This document shows, one piece after another, positions 47,647 through 60,420 of a stretch of DNA of 64,000 bases (position 1 is the first letter of the stretch; every line of letters begins with the position of its first letter). A program made the translations under genes and the position numbers. The DNA lies in assembly GCA_032871835.1 (NCBI GenBank), contig CM065297.1, forward strand, positions 70,915,253 to 70,979,252, written 5' to 3'. The notes beneath the pieces were generated by a model. That model did no database searches. It was not told where the DNA came from and saw only the letters and a program-made list of their open reading frames with translations. Source of the stretch: Dipteronia dyeriana. Its lineage: Eukaryota > Streptophyta > Magnoliopsida > Sapindales > Sapindaceae.

Positions 47647-48055
47647 TCAAAAGATCATCCACGCAATTACGGATACACTCAATCTCCAAGTTGTTAGCTT
47701 CAAAAACTGCAAGCCAAAACAAAGACAAAGATGATCTGAAATCAACTGCCTTACCCACAAAATCCACTGGTTAAGGACGAACCATACACTCCAAGCAAAT
47801 GCAGGGAAAGTCATCTTCCATAAAATCAACACCTGATCACTAAATGTAACCGACATAGCCTGCAAGAAGAAAGTACTCCATGAGTCAGTAGAAATCGGCC
47901 TTTGAAAAGCTGAGAAATTATCCTCCCAGAGAGCAGCTATCACAGGACACTAGTGGAAAAGATGATATGCCGATTCACTACTGACACCACAAACACTGCA
48001 ACGGGAAGATAATTGAAACTAGCCTTGCACAAGCGATCCTCCGTGGGGAGCATAT
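47647..48055 (-). pseudogene. LINE zinc-binding domain (zf-RVT)
   Basis: Read in two frames, LPTEDRLCKA leads to a CSVCG knuckle, then SAYHLFH and a CP pair near 47940, followed by VIAALWEDNFSAF and a Trp-rich tail (SWSTFFLQAM). This is the pattern between RT and RNase H of plant LINEs. A frame shift separates the parts, and the upstream RT is missing. Confidence 0.75.
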
Positions 48056-48107
48056 TAAACAAAAGATATAGTCATTAAGCTTGTAATTTATATTTAAAGA
48101 TATACAT

Positions 48108-49120
48108 TACTAGAACCCCTCTAAATTAATATTTTTGGGACCCACCATTGAGTATTAGTTCAGATGAGTTATTAATTTGAAGAGTTTGACTTTGTAAGTG
48201 TCATTTCGTCCTAAAAAACATGTGGAAGTCGATTTTCTTTTTAAGGGAAGGTTTCTTTTCAGGATTTCTTATTTAGTCGGATGTCTTTTTCAGGGAAAGT
48301 TGTTTTCTTTTAGGTTACTTGTTTAGGAAATAATTTTTAAGGAAATTTCCAATTCCTTGTGGTAATGTGATTACTTCGAGACCAAGGATACTTATACTAT
48401 AAATAGTGAGCCTTATTTTTTTTGTTGTATATAGCAAGAGAGATCTCAAGATACACCTAAAAATTATATTCCAAACAGCTCCTAAAAATTCTCTCTTTTC
48501 TATCTTCTTTATTATTAATCCTCCCTTTATGATGTCTAATATCTATCCGTAAAAGAACTTTTCCGGATGAAGAAGGACAGTCCTACATGAACTCAAAAAC
48601 ATCTTGCCCAATGGCTGTGGGATAAGTACAAGCTCAAGTCAGTCAAAGCACCATCTCAAACGCCCTTCGCCATAGTGAAGAACTATCAGTGCCCATCACA
48701 TAGGTGGAAGTTCAAAACGCCATAAGTTTGTCTCATACCCTTCATGAAAACTGCATTGGTAAAATGGGTTATTACCTACCAAAGTAAGATCAGTATTAGT
48801 GGTGATCTAATCAAAGAGAAATGTGTCTTTTATCTTAATCAACTTTAACCTGAAGCAACATCTTTTGAATTCTCCAACAGTTGGCTGAATATACTATGTA
48901 ATATATTTAATACTTTTATGAAATTATTAATTTATATGAAATTATTAATTTATATGACAGTCGAGACCAAAATTTTATACGGGTTTCAAAAAGAAATTAT
49001 TAATTATTACGATAGAGAGGTTTATTCCTTTTTTACACTGGCCCGAGAAAGGACCGGGAATTTTTATTAATTTAGAGAGGATATTAACTTATAGAAGATT
49101 AATTTACAGGTGTTCTACCA
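48108..49120 (+). mobile_element. Pogo/Emigrant-like DNA transposon, decayed
   Basis: The ends are inverted repeats: TAGAACCCCTCTAAATTAAT on the left, and TAGAACACCTGTAAATTAAT when the right end is read in reverse. Further AATTAATA-rich copies lie inside each end. The pattern resembles the Emigrant/Lemi1 family of pogo-like Tc1/mariner elements in plants. About 1.0 kb long, with a TATA box (TATAAATAG) at 48398-48406 and a transposase remnant inside. The exact end bases and the TA duplication are not certain. Confidence 0.68.
48567..48715 (+). pseudogene. Pogo-like transposase, N-terminal helix-turn-helix remnant
   Basis: From the ATG at 48567 one frame gives TQKHLAQWLWDKYKLK after a stop. 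The next frame gives SQSTISNALRHSEELSVP. Together they match the CENP-B/Psq-type DNA-binding helix-turn-helix at the start of pogo transposases. A one-base loss near 48637 and a stop near 48588 break it. The catalytic DDE/DDD part is absent. It lies inside inverted repeats of the same family, which supports the call. Confidence 0.68.
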
Positions 49121-49140
49121 TATATTAAAATCGGAAAGAG

Positions 49141-49332
49141 ACCAACGCGGATCGGTTCTAGTGGTTCGGCTCTCCTTCCCCTTGAGCAAGGTATCGGGTT
49201 CGAGTCTTGTAAATGAAGAAAACCTGTGCTGAGAGAGTTTTACCCCTTAGTGGGCCGACCTGGCTCGAAAACGGATTAGTCGGGGCCAATGGGCCTCCGG
49301 ATACCAGTGCATTAAGCAAACAAAAAAAAAAC
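49141..49332 (+). mobile_element. tRNA-derived SINE (Au-like)
   Basis: The Pol III A box is TTCTAGTGGTTCGG near 49156-49169 and the B box GGGTTCGAGTC at 49197-49207. The tail region GGATTAGTCGGGGCC..CCGGATACCAG is typical of the plant Au SINE 3' part. It ends in a run of ten A (49322-49331). Flanks ATCGGAAAGAG and ACCGAAAAAGA are similar and may be a worn target duplication. It is not a functional tRNA gene: no cloverleaf is closed. Confidence 0.8.
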
Positions 49333-50500
49333 CGAAAAAGAAAATGTTAACAAAACTCTATAATTGGGTGTCTTACCTCTTGATTAGGTAGCCTTTGTAA
49401 TCTGATGGTACATGAAAAAAAAATGTGTAAATTCTTGTCAAAACAAAAAAGGAAAAATGTCAAAGTCAATATCATAAATAGTTTTTACAATAATTATAAG
49501 TACACCAAATTCACAAAACCCTAATATGACCGAATTCTCATATCCATGTTTGATTTTTCCACTTAATACTTAATGGTAATTAATGTGCTCCATTAAGTTA
49601 TTTTGTTTGTTTTTTTAAATGATAAAATCACTTAAAGAACCCTTAAAACCACTTGTTTAGAGAAGTGAAAATATTTCACTTTTCACTTAACAAAAGTCCA
49701 CTGAAATTTAATGTAATTTTTTACTTCCAAAACTATCCTCACCAATCTAACTAAATTTTAATTTTGTCTTCTGTCAAACTGCTATTCATATTAATATTTT
49801 TTTTTCCTTCTCACCATAAACAACTACAACATCACAAAACCTAATTGCTTCAAAACTCAAACAATTAGAAACGAGTTTTCCTACCATATTCCGGCTTCCG
49901 GTAAGGATTCGTTCTTTTTTTTTCTCATAATTTGATCATTAGTTTTATTAGTTTTATTTTAGAGTTTGATTGCATCTAAACAATATTATTAATATAAATT
50001 TAAAATATTATTAATAACTATATAATTTGGTTTTACAATTATTAAATTACTTGTTATAGTTATCCTTAATATATTATAATTTAAATATTTAACAAATAGT
50101 TAGAAGGGTATAAATGTAAAAGTATTAATTTTCAGATATTTATAATTTTAAAAAACAAACAGTTTATCACCTACATTCAGTTTTCAGTGAAAAAAAAAAC
50201 ATGTTTTTCAGTTTTCAGTCTTCGGTCACTATTCAGCATTCGGTCACTATTTATTCTTCAGTAACATTCAATATTGTTCATTCTTTAGAGAAAAAATCAA
50301 AAGGGAATAAGTCACAAATTCCCCCAAATCCTAAGAGCCAAAAAACAAAATATTATAAGAGATGCTACCAAAGGCATTTCCATTCTGAAAATCATAATTT
50401 TGTTGTAATGCTATTCTATGAACATACCAAAGGCACCCTAATAACGTGTAATAATATTACTTTAATGAACGTACGTCAATAAGGCATATCTAGGGTGGAG
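49333..50500. other. AT-rich region, possible MITE, no gene seen
   Basis: No supported gene. A hairpin CACTTAATACTTAATGG..CCATTAAGT lies at 49560-49606. CAGTTTTCAGT / TCGGTCACTATTCAG motifs are repeated at 50180-50260. These resemble subterminal repeats of hAT-type miniature elements, but I cannot define ends. The 93-codon frame at 50201 is a product of these repeats. Confidence 0.35.
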
Positions 50501-50750
50501 TTAGTAATCCCTAACATAACCTCGTCAAAAATATTTTTCGCCACCCACTTTAATGTCAGATCTGTAGATCGATCACACACCTATACTTAACCCCAACTTT
50601 TTGAGTTAGATCTGGCCCCATTAAGCCAGGCCACACGTATTCTCTATAAGATCTAGAATGTTTTAGAGCCGTTACTTAGTTGTATGGTGTGGTTTTGTGT
50701 CTTTACCTAGTTTAATCTCTTTAATAAAATTCTTACCGTTCAAAAATAAA
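50500..50750 (+). mobile_element. Possible LINE 3' end fragment
   Basis: TTAATCTCTTTAATAAAATT followed by CTTACCGTTCAAAAA (50712-50745) looks like the 3' end of plant L1-type LINEs. No coding part remains. Weak call. Confidence 0.3.
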
Positions 50751-51901
50751 TTAACTACTATTTAATTCACTTCTTATTACTTATGTATAATATCAAAATT
50801 TGCATATTAAAATTTAAAACCCAAAGCTTTTAGAAAAGTGAATTGTTTACCGTCCATATTGTTGACGGGTCTGATCAATATAATATTTAATGGTATCCTC
50901 TATCCTGTGCCTAAAAATTAAACACATTAAACATATTAACACAAACAAAAGGACAAATAATGATAACAACGACAATATCTCAAATAAAAATTAATAGAAA
51001 ATAAATCTAAAACACCTCCTCTTTCCATCAAAAAAGAACAATTTCCCAGATGGAGAAAATATAATTAAAGCAATTTCAACATCGCATAAAGTTGAAAGAT
51101 CGAAATCTTTCTTGAGAAGCCCTTTTTTTTTCTCCTGGCGAAAGAAATTTGTCCTCAGTTTTCTTGAGTTGAAGCTTGACTCTACCCAATTTTCCTCCTA
51201 GGCCTCTTTTACGTAACTCAGACCTAATTTGCTTTTTTATTTGTTAATTTATTTATTTATTGAGTTGAGGTCTCCGATTAATAAAATAACATTTCTTCTA
51301 TGTATAACATCTTAGTTGTCATGCCTTATCTTCCCTATTTTGTATTATTATTTACACATTCTTCTGGATATTTAATTACATAATTATTAAACTCTTTTAT
51401 ATATATATATATATATATATATGACCAAACGGAATAGGAAGACCACTTACTTGTAACTATGAAAAACAAAATTCTTTATATAATTTAAATTACTCTTAAA
51501 ACTTATATAAACAATTTAGTTTTTTTTTGTTTTTTTTGTAAAGTTAAAATTGCTTTCAAGTTTCGATTAGGAAAAACAAAATTCTTAACTTCAATAATAT
51601 AATATTCGATTATGACTTGTTATTTAATTATAAAAAAATAATTAATTTTTTTTATAAAAACATAATTAATATTCATGTTTTAACTCAATCTAATAATATT
51701 TCAATAGGATGGGTTGACCCTGCCATAATCAAACTTCAATCTGTGATTCTTATTGCTCCTGTAAATTAACTTTTTTTTGTTTAATCATTTATGAAAATTC
51801 TTGGAATTAGATATATAAGATTGCTTGCTAAAGAAAATATGTGAAAAAAAAAATAAACCAAAAAACATATCAGCAAACATTTTTTAAAAATAAGTATATA
51901 C
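50751..51901. other. AT-rich intergenic region
   Basis: No gene or recognisable element. A (TA)n run lies at about 51400-51422, with several poly-T and poly-A tracts. Confidence 0.6.
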
Positions 51902-52291
51902 TAAGGATGACCATTTTACCCCAGGGCCCCAAACCCCCGTTCCCCCATCCCCATTTGGGGGGATTTTTTTAGGGAAAAATGGGAAAACGGGGAGGATGGG
52001 AATGACTTTTAACCCCAAATTTGAATGGGGTTGGGGATGGGGGACCCGTCCCTATCCCCATTTCCCCATTTCCCCATTTCACCCACGAATTCCTAGAAAT
52101 GGGGATGGGGTTGGGGTTAGATGGTCTCATCCCCATTTTTCCATTTTCTCGAAATATTATAACATTATATAAAAAAATAATTTTTTTTTATTATATTTTT
52201 AATATTTTTATTATTTTTATTTTACTAACTATATATACATATTTATAAACTATAACTTAAATTACACACCAAGCAAACTAACTATATATAC

Positions 52292-53197
52292 CGTTGACGG
52301 TGATTTTTGGATCATTGAAAAGTCAATCGCCAAATATTAATACATACGCAGATCAAAGCGTTGACTAGTCAAGGGTTGAATAATCAAAGCATCATTCTCC
52401 ATATGGATGGGTTACGATTTGTTTGTATTTAAGAATGATGATGAAGAAGAGTAGGAAATAAAGAATAAGTCAAACATAACAACACATGTTTTACGTGGTA
52501 AAACCCCAATACGGGAAAACATCCACGGTGCCGGTGAAAGCAAAAAGAGATCTACAATGAATAAAATAATTACAACACTCAATATTCGGTTTTCTCTCAT
52601 ATGATTGCTTATCCTTCTCATCTAAGCGTAAATTGTTGATGATGACCTTGTTTTGTTATAATGAATACATGGCTGTATTTATATGGTTCGATCTAGGGTT
52701 GCCCTAGTTATTGTCGTACGGGTGGTGGATTCATTAATTAGAATCTTTGTAGGATTCTAGTAATATAGTCCGTTTAGGACTTGTTTCTTGTTTGATGTTT
52801 ATCCTTCTGGAAGCAATGAGTTTCTTCCTGATTAGAATTCTATGATATTGAAGAGGAAATAGAAATATTTCCTTACTAGATTATGATTCTTAGATTTAGT
52901 ATCTAAGTGAATCTTTGTTTGATACGACGTGTCTTGATAAGGTCATATTTCCTTTTTTGGCCGAGTATATCTTGCTGAGTAGAGATCTTCGCTCATTAAG
53001 ACTCATTTTACTTAACGGCTTTACTTGGCGCATACACTTTTAACTTCCATATTAATTTTCTTGATGATATGTCACTGGCCAGTGTCCCTCTCGTTGACTG
53101 GTTGACTGGTTGAGTTTTGATGATGTGGAATCACTATATTTTTGCATTACCCGTAACCTTCGATGATGTCTCATGCTAACGAAATACACATATAACA
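52292..53197 (-). repeat. GYP-D 3' LTR
   Basis: CGTTGACGGTG...ATATAACA, 906 bp. The first base pair has mutated from TG to CG. A TATA box (CCATATAAATAC, minus strand) is near 52673-52685. The shared motif GTTTTACGTGGTAAAAC with ACATCCACGG lies at 52488-52529. Confidence 0.88.
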
Positions 53198-54526
53198 ATA
53201 CCTCAAATCAGCGAGATGAGTTCTGGATGACTCAACGAAGGGGATTTGAAAAGTTCTCTGATTTTTTTTATCTTGCAAACTGATAATCTTTAAGACAGGT
53301 TATGTTGTTGAGATACATTTTTAAACCTGTCAGTGTCTTCGGGATATAGATCAGGTCACTAAGATATCTTTTGATACTTTACTGTGAGATGAACTTGCAC
53401 TTGGTCTGGTTGGACCATGTCTAATCACTAAATGATCAGTCATTTTTAAGTGATCGGCTTCTGATTTTTTTTTTGTGGCTCTCTTCCTGGAAGTGCCTAA
53501 ATAAATGTTGAGATGGCGGACTTAGATATCTTCTTTAACTCTTCCTTTCTTATAACTTTTGCATTGTCTTCAGTAATGCCCAAGTGTGCACTTCTATGCT
53601 ATATAGATTTGGTACATGGTATAGCTTTCTTCTTGAAGGCCTTCTAACTAGTATTCCTGCAATCAAAAAAGCACTTTGTTTGTATAAACATAATTGAAAA
53701 TTCTTACTTGCATTTGGTTCTAATTGTGTTCGATAAACTGTTATCTCCACGAGCCCTGATTTTTGAGATCTTTTTTTTTAGACGGGACATTCTTAGTGTT
53801 CGCCCTAGATCTCCTTGATATTTTTCTCATAGGTTAGATTCTTCCTTTTGACTGATCTTTCATACACTCCAGCCTTCTTTTTGGCCGATCTTTCTTATAG
53901 ATTCATTTTGGATAATCTTTCTTGTAGATCTTCTTTTTGATCGATCATCTTTTTTATCGATCTTTTTGTATTTGATTTTAACCAATATTGGTTCTTTTTG
54001 CAATCGCTTTCTGCATTATGTACTGCTTGCAAATTGTTCCACAGGCTTGCCCGACTAACAAATAATGATTTAGGCCCTTCGGGGTTTTTACTTGATTTTT
54101 AGCAAACCAGGCCAATCTCAAAGTATTCGGCCCAAGTGGCTCTGATCTAGCATTTGAAAGTTTTCTTACTGCATCTACATGCACTTGCCCCTTGGAGCTT
54201 TGCAACTTCACATTTTAAACTTAATAGAAACATAATTTAAGAAGAAAAGTATTTACCATTTTTCTTTTTCTAAAAGTAAGGATCCCTGACAGTGCTTTCT
54301 TCGCTTCAGCTCTTGAGCTGACAATACTTTATTTGCACCCACTCATATTTTCTTTTTGGATGATCTTTCTTAGAGAATGGTATCTTTTTGTTTTTTTAGG
54401 ACATCCAATGCATTTAACCTGAATTGGTTCTTCGTCCTGATTTTGACCAATACAGGATTTATATAAGTATATCGTTTGATCAAACAGTGTTATCTGGTCG
54501 ATCTTTCTGATCAATTTTGAATACCT
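53198..54526 (-). other. GYP-D interior, 3' part, no gene
   Basis: No recognisable coding sequence. Near 53820-53980 a short motif like TTTTTGGCCGATCTTTCTT recurs four to five times. The open frame at 53978-54211 is not recognisable. Confidence 0.6.
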
Positions 54527-54850
54527 TTGATCAAGTATATTATTAAAATGATCAATTTGGCTTCAAGAATGATGGTCTTGAGAATGATCAAGTATCTCAT
54601 TAAACATATCACTTTTAGATTGATCAAGTGTCTTATTAAACTGGTCAGCTTTGCTTCAAGAATGATCAAGTATCTTATTAAACTGGTCATCTTTAGATTG
54701 ATCAAGTGTCTTATTAAACTGATCAGTTCTGTTTTAAGAATGATCAAGTATCTCACTAAACTGATCTTTAAACTGCTTTTAAGAATGATCAAGTATCTTA
54801 TTAAACTGATCGTTAGACTGATCAAGTACCTTATTAAACTTATCAGTTTT
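54527..54850. repeat. Tandem array of ~39 bp units
   Basis: About eight units like GAATGATCAAGTATCTTAT followed by TAAACTGATCA. It produces a long false frame on each strand with a repeated pattern (IKYLIK on plus, LIRYLI on minus). Part of the GYP-D interior. Confidence 0.85.
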
Positions 54851-57345
54851 TACCCAAGTGTTACATCGAGGCTCACCACGATCATACACTCAGGTCCCTG
54901 GACAATTCACCAAGGACATCTCCCGATTTTGTCTATTACAGGGTTTTGCCGAATCGTTAGGGTAGTGTATACCAACCAACACAACTGTGCATCTCGCCAG
55001 GGTTTTTCTCCGACCGTGCCCCGAGCAGTTTTCCAGGTAACTTAGTACCTCGGGTTTACCTTTTTTAGCCAATAGGTGTATTTGCACCTAATCGGCTCGA
55101 CGGGCATGCTACTTTAGATTCTCATCCTCTTTCGGACACTTTCCATCCTCCATTCGCGGATTCACGGCTCGTGAGTTCTTATTGACATGTTCTTTTTATC
55201 ATGTCATCATCATATGTTCTTATTATCATATGATTCTTATTTCATATGTTCTTATTATCATATGCTAACCTTTTTTGTGGACGTTTGTTGGTGAAGATTT
55301 TGGCTCCTTTGACTTTTTTGTTTTGTGTCGCTGTAGACAGTCATCTTCGAGTTTATTGCACTTGCGAAGATTTCCTCCATTTTATCTTCCCTTTTTTTTT
55401 GTAGTGCTAGTCTTTCTCATAGACCAGGTTTTTTTTTACTATAGACGCTTGTTGAGGAGCTTCTATCTATGCACCAAGATAAAACTCTTTTTGTGCGTAT
55501 TAAGACTAAGCTTGATTTCTGTACTAAAATTTTCATCGTCTTTCTCTGTTAAACATATGAGTAACATTTGCACAACTATATGTTTTAATAGTGCCGAACA
55601 AAAATAGTTGGATCAATGCATGATATTAGTGACTACCATTGTTCGGGATACTGTACTCATGAATTCTTCATGAATGGCACTTTGTATAAAAAACACGGTA
55701 TGCATTTTGCATGTAAAATATCTATTATGCAATAAATAATCATACTATGCATGCATGGTCTAATATTAGGAGAAACGTGCAAAGGCTATATATGTTGCAT
55801 ACTATGTTGAAAGAATAATAAGAAATCTCGATAAATAAGGGTAAAGAAAGTGTTTCACAATCCTTTACCTCATCGTTATCGTTATTCGGCCGTGTAGTCT
55901 AGAGTATTCTGACGCATCCGCTAGACATCAAATAATTAGATAATAAACTAGATTTTACCTTTAACTGTGTTGGTGGGTGTTTCCATCTTTGATGCAGAGT
56001 TTTGATGCTCCGAATATCGTCAAACATTTCATAAAGACCTTTCGCGAATTGCAACGATCCATCTAATTCCTTTTTTTGGGCAAGGAATGATGGTTGCGAG
56101 CAATCTTTTGATCAAAACACCAAGACTTTATTGGTCTGCTGCTATTCGACTTTTTGCATGTGCTGAGAGGTTGTGATTGATCCACATGCTTTTGTCTTAT
56201 ACTCCGACTTCTATTCTAATTCATCTTTTTTTTTACATATCAGTTGATGGAGATACGATTTTGCTACAACTGCGATCTTTTTTTTTATCACGTCGTTTGC
56301 TCATTTGTTGTTTATGCTACCCCCTAGCCCCCTAACAGTTAAAGTAGTTTTATTCGAACAAAGTGTTTTTAACATCACGTCCTTTTTTTATTCTTTTTAG
56401 ATGCTTTGCTAAGTAGCCGATCGGGGTATCTAATAGAGCAGTGACTTGAAATATCTAAAATAGTTGAAAACTTTTGGTGAACCGAACAGTTGTGATGAGC
56501 TGAGTGGTTCCACCCAATTGAGCAGCTACGGCAAGCCAAATAGGATGACACTCAAATTTGACTGCTTTATTTGCCAAATGTTTATAGCGGAGTTTTTTCT
56601 GAGTAAACGTAGTGGGGAGGCAAAAGTGATACAATCATCTTTTGGTTGCCACACGTGGTTTTGATCAACTGACTATATTAGCAGTCTGGAGTCTGAGGTT
56701 TTTGTAAAACTATTTAAGCTTCTGATGGTCGATGGCTCACCGTTTAGTTGATGATTGTATTGATGTGACAGTTTGGATTCTTCATTGATATGTTAAATCC
56801 AAAAAACCTTTAGAAAACACTTTTTTGAGTTGAATCTGATTAATCTTTCACGACTTCAAAGTCTAGTTGCTTAACTTGTTACTTCTTCGGTTATCGATTT
56901 AACTAATAACTGAGCTTATTCGAATTTAGCTGGTGACAATGCTCATTTGAGGTGAACTTTTTAGGTAAACTTTTTTTTTCTAGTGCATCTCGCATTCTTT
57001 TACCGAACTATGTTTACGAATTCTCTTGCTTGCACATCTCGTGATGATGATACAACAAAACCAACCCCCTAGCATCCCTTTCTCAGTTTTTTTTAGTTCA
57101 AGCTTGCTAGAGCGTCTCGGGTGTTTCATATTTTTATGGTGCAGTCGACGGGATGCTCTTGATTTCTGTGGATGTGACCCATTGTAATGAATCCCTTAAG
57201 CTAATCTTCGACTTCTCTTCTCAACTGATCTTTTTTATAGACCAAGCCCCTTTTCTTTTCTTTTCTTTTTTATTTTCTTGGTGCTTGGATCTTCTCGCCT
57301 ATTCGGGTGAATCTGAGACCCATTTTAATGTTGTTTAGCTTTGTT
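54851..57345 (-). other. GYP-D interior, middle, no gene
   Basis: AT-rich, with T runs up to 9 bases and no recognisable domain on either strand. A 17 bp unit like CATATGTTCTTATTATC is repeated near 55205-55265. Open frames here (for example 55275-55607) have no known motif. Confidence 0.55.
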
Positions 57346-57725
57346 TGGATCCTTTAATCTTTGAGCGGTTCATACTAACACTCAAATCCTATCTCTCGGC
57401 TGTGATCGGATACTTTAATCTTTGAGTGGTTCTTACTAACACTCGGATCCTATCTCTCGTCTCTGCTCGGATCCCAATTTGAACGGATCTTACTAACTCT
57501 CATATCCTATCTCTCGACTTTGCTCGGATCTTACTAACGCTCAGATCCTCGCTCTCGGCTTCTCTTGGATCCTAATTTGAGCAGATCTTACTAACGCTAG
57601 GATCCTATCTCTTGGCTTTGCTCGGATCCCACTTTGAGCGGATCTTACTAATGCTCGAATCTTTGCTCGGCTTTGCTTGGATCCAACTTTAAGCAGATCT
57701 TACTAACGCTCGGATCCTCTCTCTG
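57346..57725. repeat. Tandem array of ~55-65 bp units
   Basis: Six to seven units built from GGATCTTACTAACGCTCGG, ATCCTATCTCTCGGCTT and TGCTCGGATCC. Units vary by small deletions. Non-coding, in the GYP-D interior. Confidence 0.85.
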
Positions 57726-59859
57726 TAATTGATTTGGTTGGTGTCCCGACCCTTTACTCGGGTTGATATTCGACCGTTAATTTTTGTTAGAATTTTTGAA
57801 ATATCAAATCTTTGACTGATTCAAAACTTTAATCGACCAGGTTCTATCTTTGGCCGACCATAATTTTGGCCGACCATAATTTTGTCCGAACAGATTCCGT
57901 CTTTCTTCTACCAGATTCTTTCACCGTCCAGATTTTTTTCGAACAGGTTCTTTAGCCCAGTGTACGTGGTGCCACCCTGTAATTGATGAATGTGATTACT
58001 ATTTGGAGTTTTCCCAACCTATTTGATCAAGATGCTTTTGGAAAGCAACCTAATATGAGTCAAACCTCAAACCTTTCACCATAAAAATTCTCAGCAAAAT
58101 TGTTAGTCAAAGAATGGAGTGACCATTACTCGGATTCTTTTAAAAAAAAAAAATCATTCGTCGGGCTCCATTTACGGTTATGGAGTATAAATAATAAGTT
58201 ATGTTTGCTCAGGTAATAAAAGATAAACGAGTTCTTTTTTTATAAAGCATAACATATTTGATAGAGAGCATAATCTTTATATTGGTGGGAGAGATCAAAC
58301 CCGGATTGATAAAGATAGTTTTTAGCAATGCAAGACCAATGCTATTCTTCCATCTCTGATCGAGTCACCAAGGTTATATGGTTCCTTATTTGTTGAAACC
58401 TTTAAGCACGTCAAGATGAAATTTGATTCCAGGAGGCAAGACTCGATTCCTTAGTTAGCATTCTCAACTTGATTTTTATACCAAGCATGTGAGTAGAGTT
58501 CATACCAATAATAATAATCATGCATTTTAGGAGACCAAATAATTGGGAGCAATCAACTCATACATGGTACAATTAATGATTGGTGTCAAAATTTGACATC
58601 TATAAATCTATGATAGACAACATACGTGTAAGAGTAATACAAGTTGTACAAACTAATTAAGCATGCATTACATGTTCATAGACTTATGCACGCGTATTAT
58701 GTATTACGTACGAGAAACATGTATAAATAATTTATGTGTGCAATATAACATAAAGAGAATTACACAAAAGTTATGCATATTGAAAGTATAACAATAAGAA
58801 GAGGTAGATATAATTTAATATATCTAAACCTAGCAGCGGTTCAACCCTATCTTTTCTAATGAATGTTGAGTTATAACCGGTGGCTATGTGTGTGCTTACT
58901 AAAACAATAATAATAAAAAGTTAGAATTGACGCACGAGTCTTGGGTTTTAACTAATTGGAGCTCGCCGTTAGGTAGCTTTATTTACCTAAGAATATAATT
59001 GCCTTGTATCAAACTTGACCTCTGTTGCAAACAACAATGACAAATACCCATGTCTATTTGATTCAAGGATTGATTCGGCCAGACTTAATATTGCTTGATC
59101 AATCAAAACGAAACAAATATTCAACTACCAGTCAAGGTGTTTTAGCTCATAACAATTACGCAACATAGCTTTTGATACGTTCCCAAACTAGGATGATTTG
59201 CATTCCAAATTAATAGAAATAAATATATTGATAAAATTTCATGAATTATACTAATTAGCAACACAATTAGTATATATAAATGAGTAAAAAAAAAAAAAAA
59301 TTCTAAGTTACTGATTGAGATGTAGTAAGATGTCAATAAGTAACAAATGAGCGAAGACGTACCTTTGTGCCCGATCAATTTTGACAACTTTTATAAGCGC
59401 TATCGGAAAGGCTTTTTATCAAGATCTAAGTCTTGGTTGATTCATTAAATAACACTTATTCAAAAGACATTGTACGAGACTATAATTATTTTCAAAAACA
59501 TATACATAACAGATCACAACACTGTTAACTATATCGAATTGGTTTTATAGCTATATTTAAATGATTTAAATGTTTGCCCAAAACAGTTCTATGCTAAATA
59601 AGCTATGTATGTCATGAGCGTAGTAATTTTTAGACAATAAATATTCAATCATTATAAGCAAATATATATTTTCTATTTGCAAAATAAAATCATAAAATTA
59701 AACTTGTGTGAGTTGACTTACCTCGACCACTTACCGAGCCCGGTGTCTAGTTTTTTTTTTATTTTAGTCGGTACTGAAGAGCCGAGGGAGCTTTAGCCGA
59801 GAATCAATTTTGGGTCCATTTTCCTCTTTTGCTAGATTACAATGTTCTAGAGCTTGTCA
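57726..59859 (-). other. GYP-D interior, no gene
   Basis: A short repeat GGCCGACCATAATTTT occurs twice at 57850-57890, followed by AT-rich DNA with a poly-A run near 58142 and another near 59287. No recognisable gene on either strand. Confidence 0.55.
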
Positions 59860-60420
59860 AATATTCCTCGGAATGAATTGTGTGTCAGAACACATACCCT
59901 TAGAAAGATACGTGCATCTAGTTTACATAAAAATTCACAGTTTATGATTTTAACTTTCATAGAGGGAGATATGCCTATTTTAGTGCTTGATAATCATATC
60001 AGAAATCTGTCAACAATCTGTCTTCTTTAATATTGCGGGAGCAACTAAATATTGCTCATATTGAACTAGGTTCGAAAAATATATTCTTGGAAAGCTTTAG
60101 ATGTCTAGTTTCCAGTAGTTTTTACGGCTCATCAATCCGAGTTCTGTGGAAGAAAATATGACCATTTAGGCACTCGATGGTCTGATCAAAAAATCCTCTA
60201 TGAATTGCTTGTTGCAGTGTTAAGGGGGCCACAAAAAATTACTCGAACCGAACTAGGTCGTAGACCATATATACTTGGAAAGGTCTAGAAGTCTACTTTC
60301 CAGTATTTTTTATGGTTCATGATTTCAAATTTGGTAGAGAGAGTTATGTTCACTTTAGTACCTGAATGTCAGATGTTCTGCAACTTGTGACGTCTTTTGC
60401 ATTCTAAGTTGTCGGGATGG
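59860..60420. repeat. Three tandem units of about 187 bp
   Basis: Units share GAACTAGGTTCG, ATATTCTTGGAAAGCTTTAG, TCTAGTTTCCAGTA and ACTTTAGTGC-type blocks. Spacing from 60064 to 60251 is about 187 bp. Only about 250 bp inside the GYP-D 5' LTR, so it belongs to its 5' non-coding region. The unit length is in the size range of plant satellite monomers. Confidence 0.72.

Larger units (their letters stand above)
46861..48060 (-). mobile_element. 5'-truncated LINE remnant
   Basis: The minus strand carries the C-terminal part of a plant L1-type LINE: a zinc-binding domain (47647-48055) followed by RNase H (47170-47590) and about 300 bp of 3' untranslated sequence ending in TAATAATAATTG-type repeats near 46880. 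No endonuclease or RT is present. The 5' end is cut at about 48060. No clear poly(A) or target duplication. Confidence 0.78.

Noticed and set aside
49141..49210. tRNA gene
   Set aside because: A and B boxes are present but no acceptor stem or complete cloverleaf; the tail and poly-A mark a SINE.
54511..55045. Long frames on both strands with regular hydrophobic/charged pattern (plus 54527-55045)
   Set aside because: They arise from the ~39 bp tandem array; the pattern repeats with the DNA unit and has no domain.
57153..57338. Possible host gene pieces at 55275-57338
   Set aside because: Isolated T-rich frames without splice structure, domains or codon pattern, inside GYP-D.
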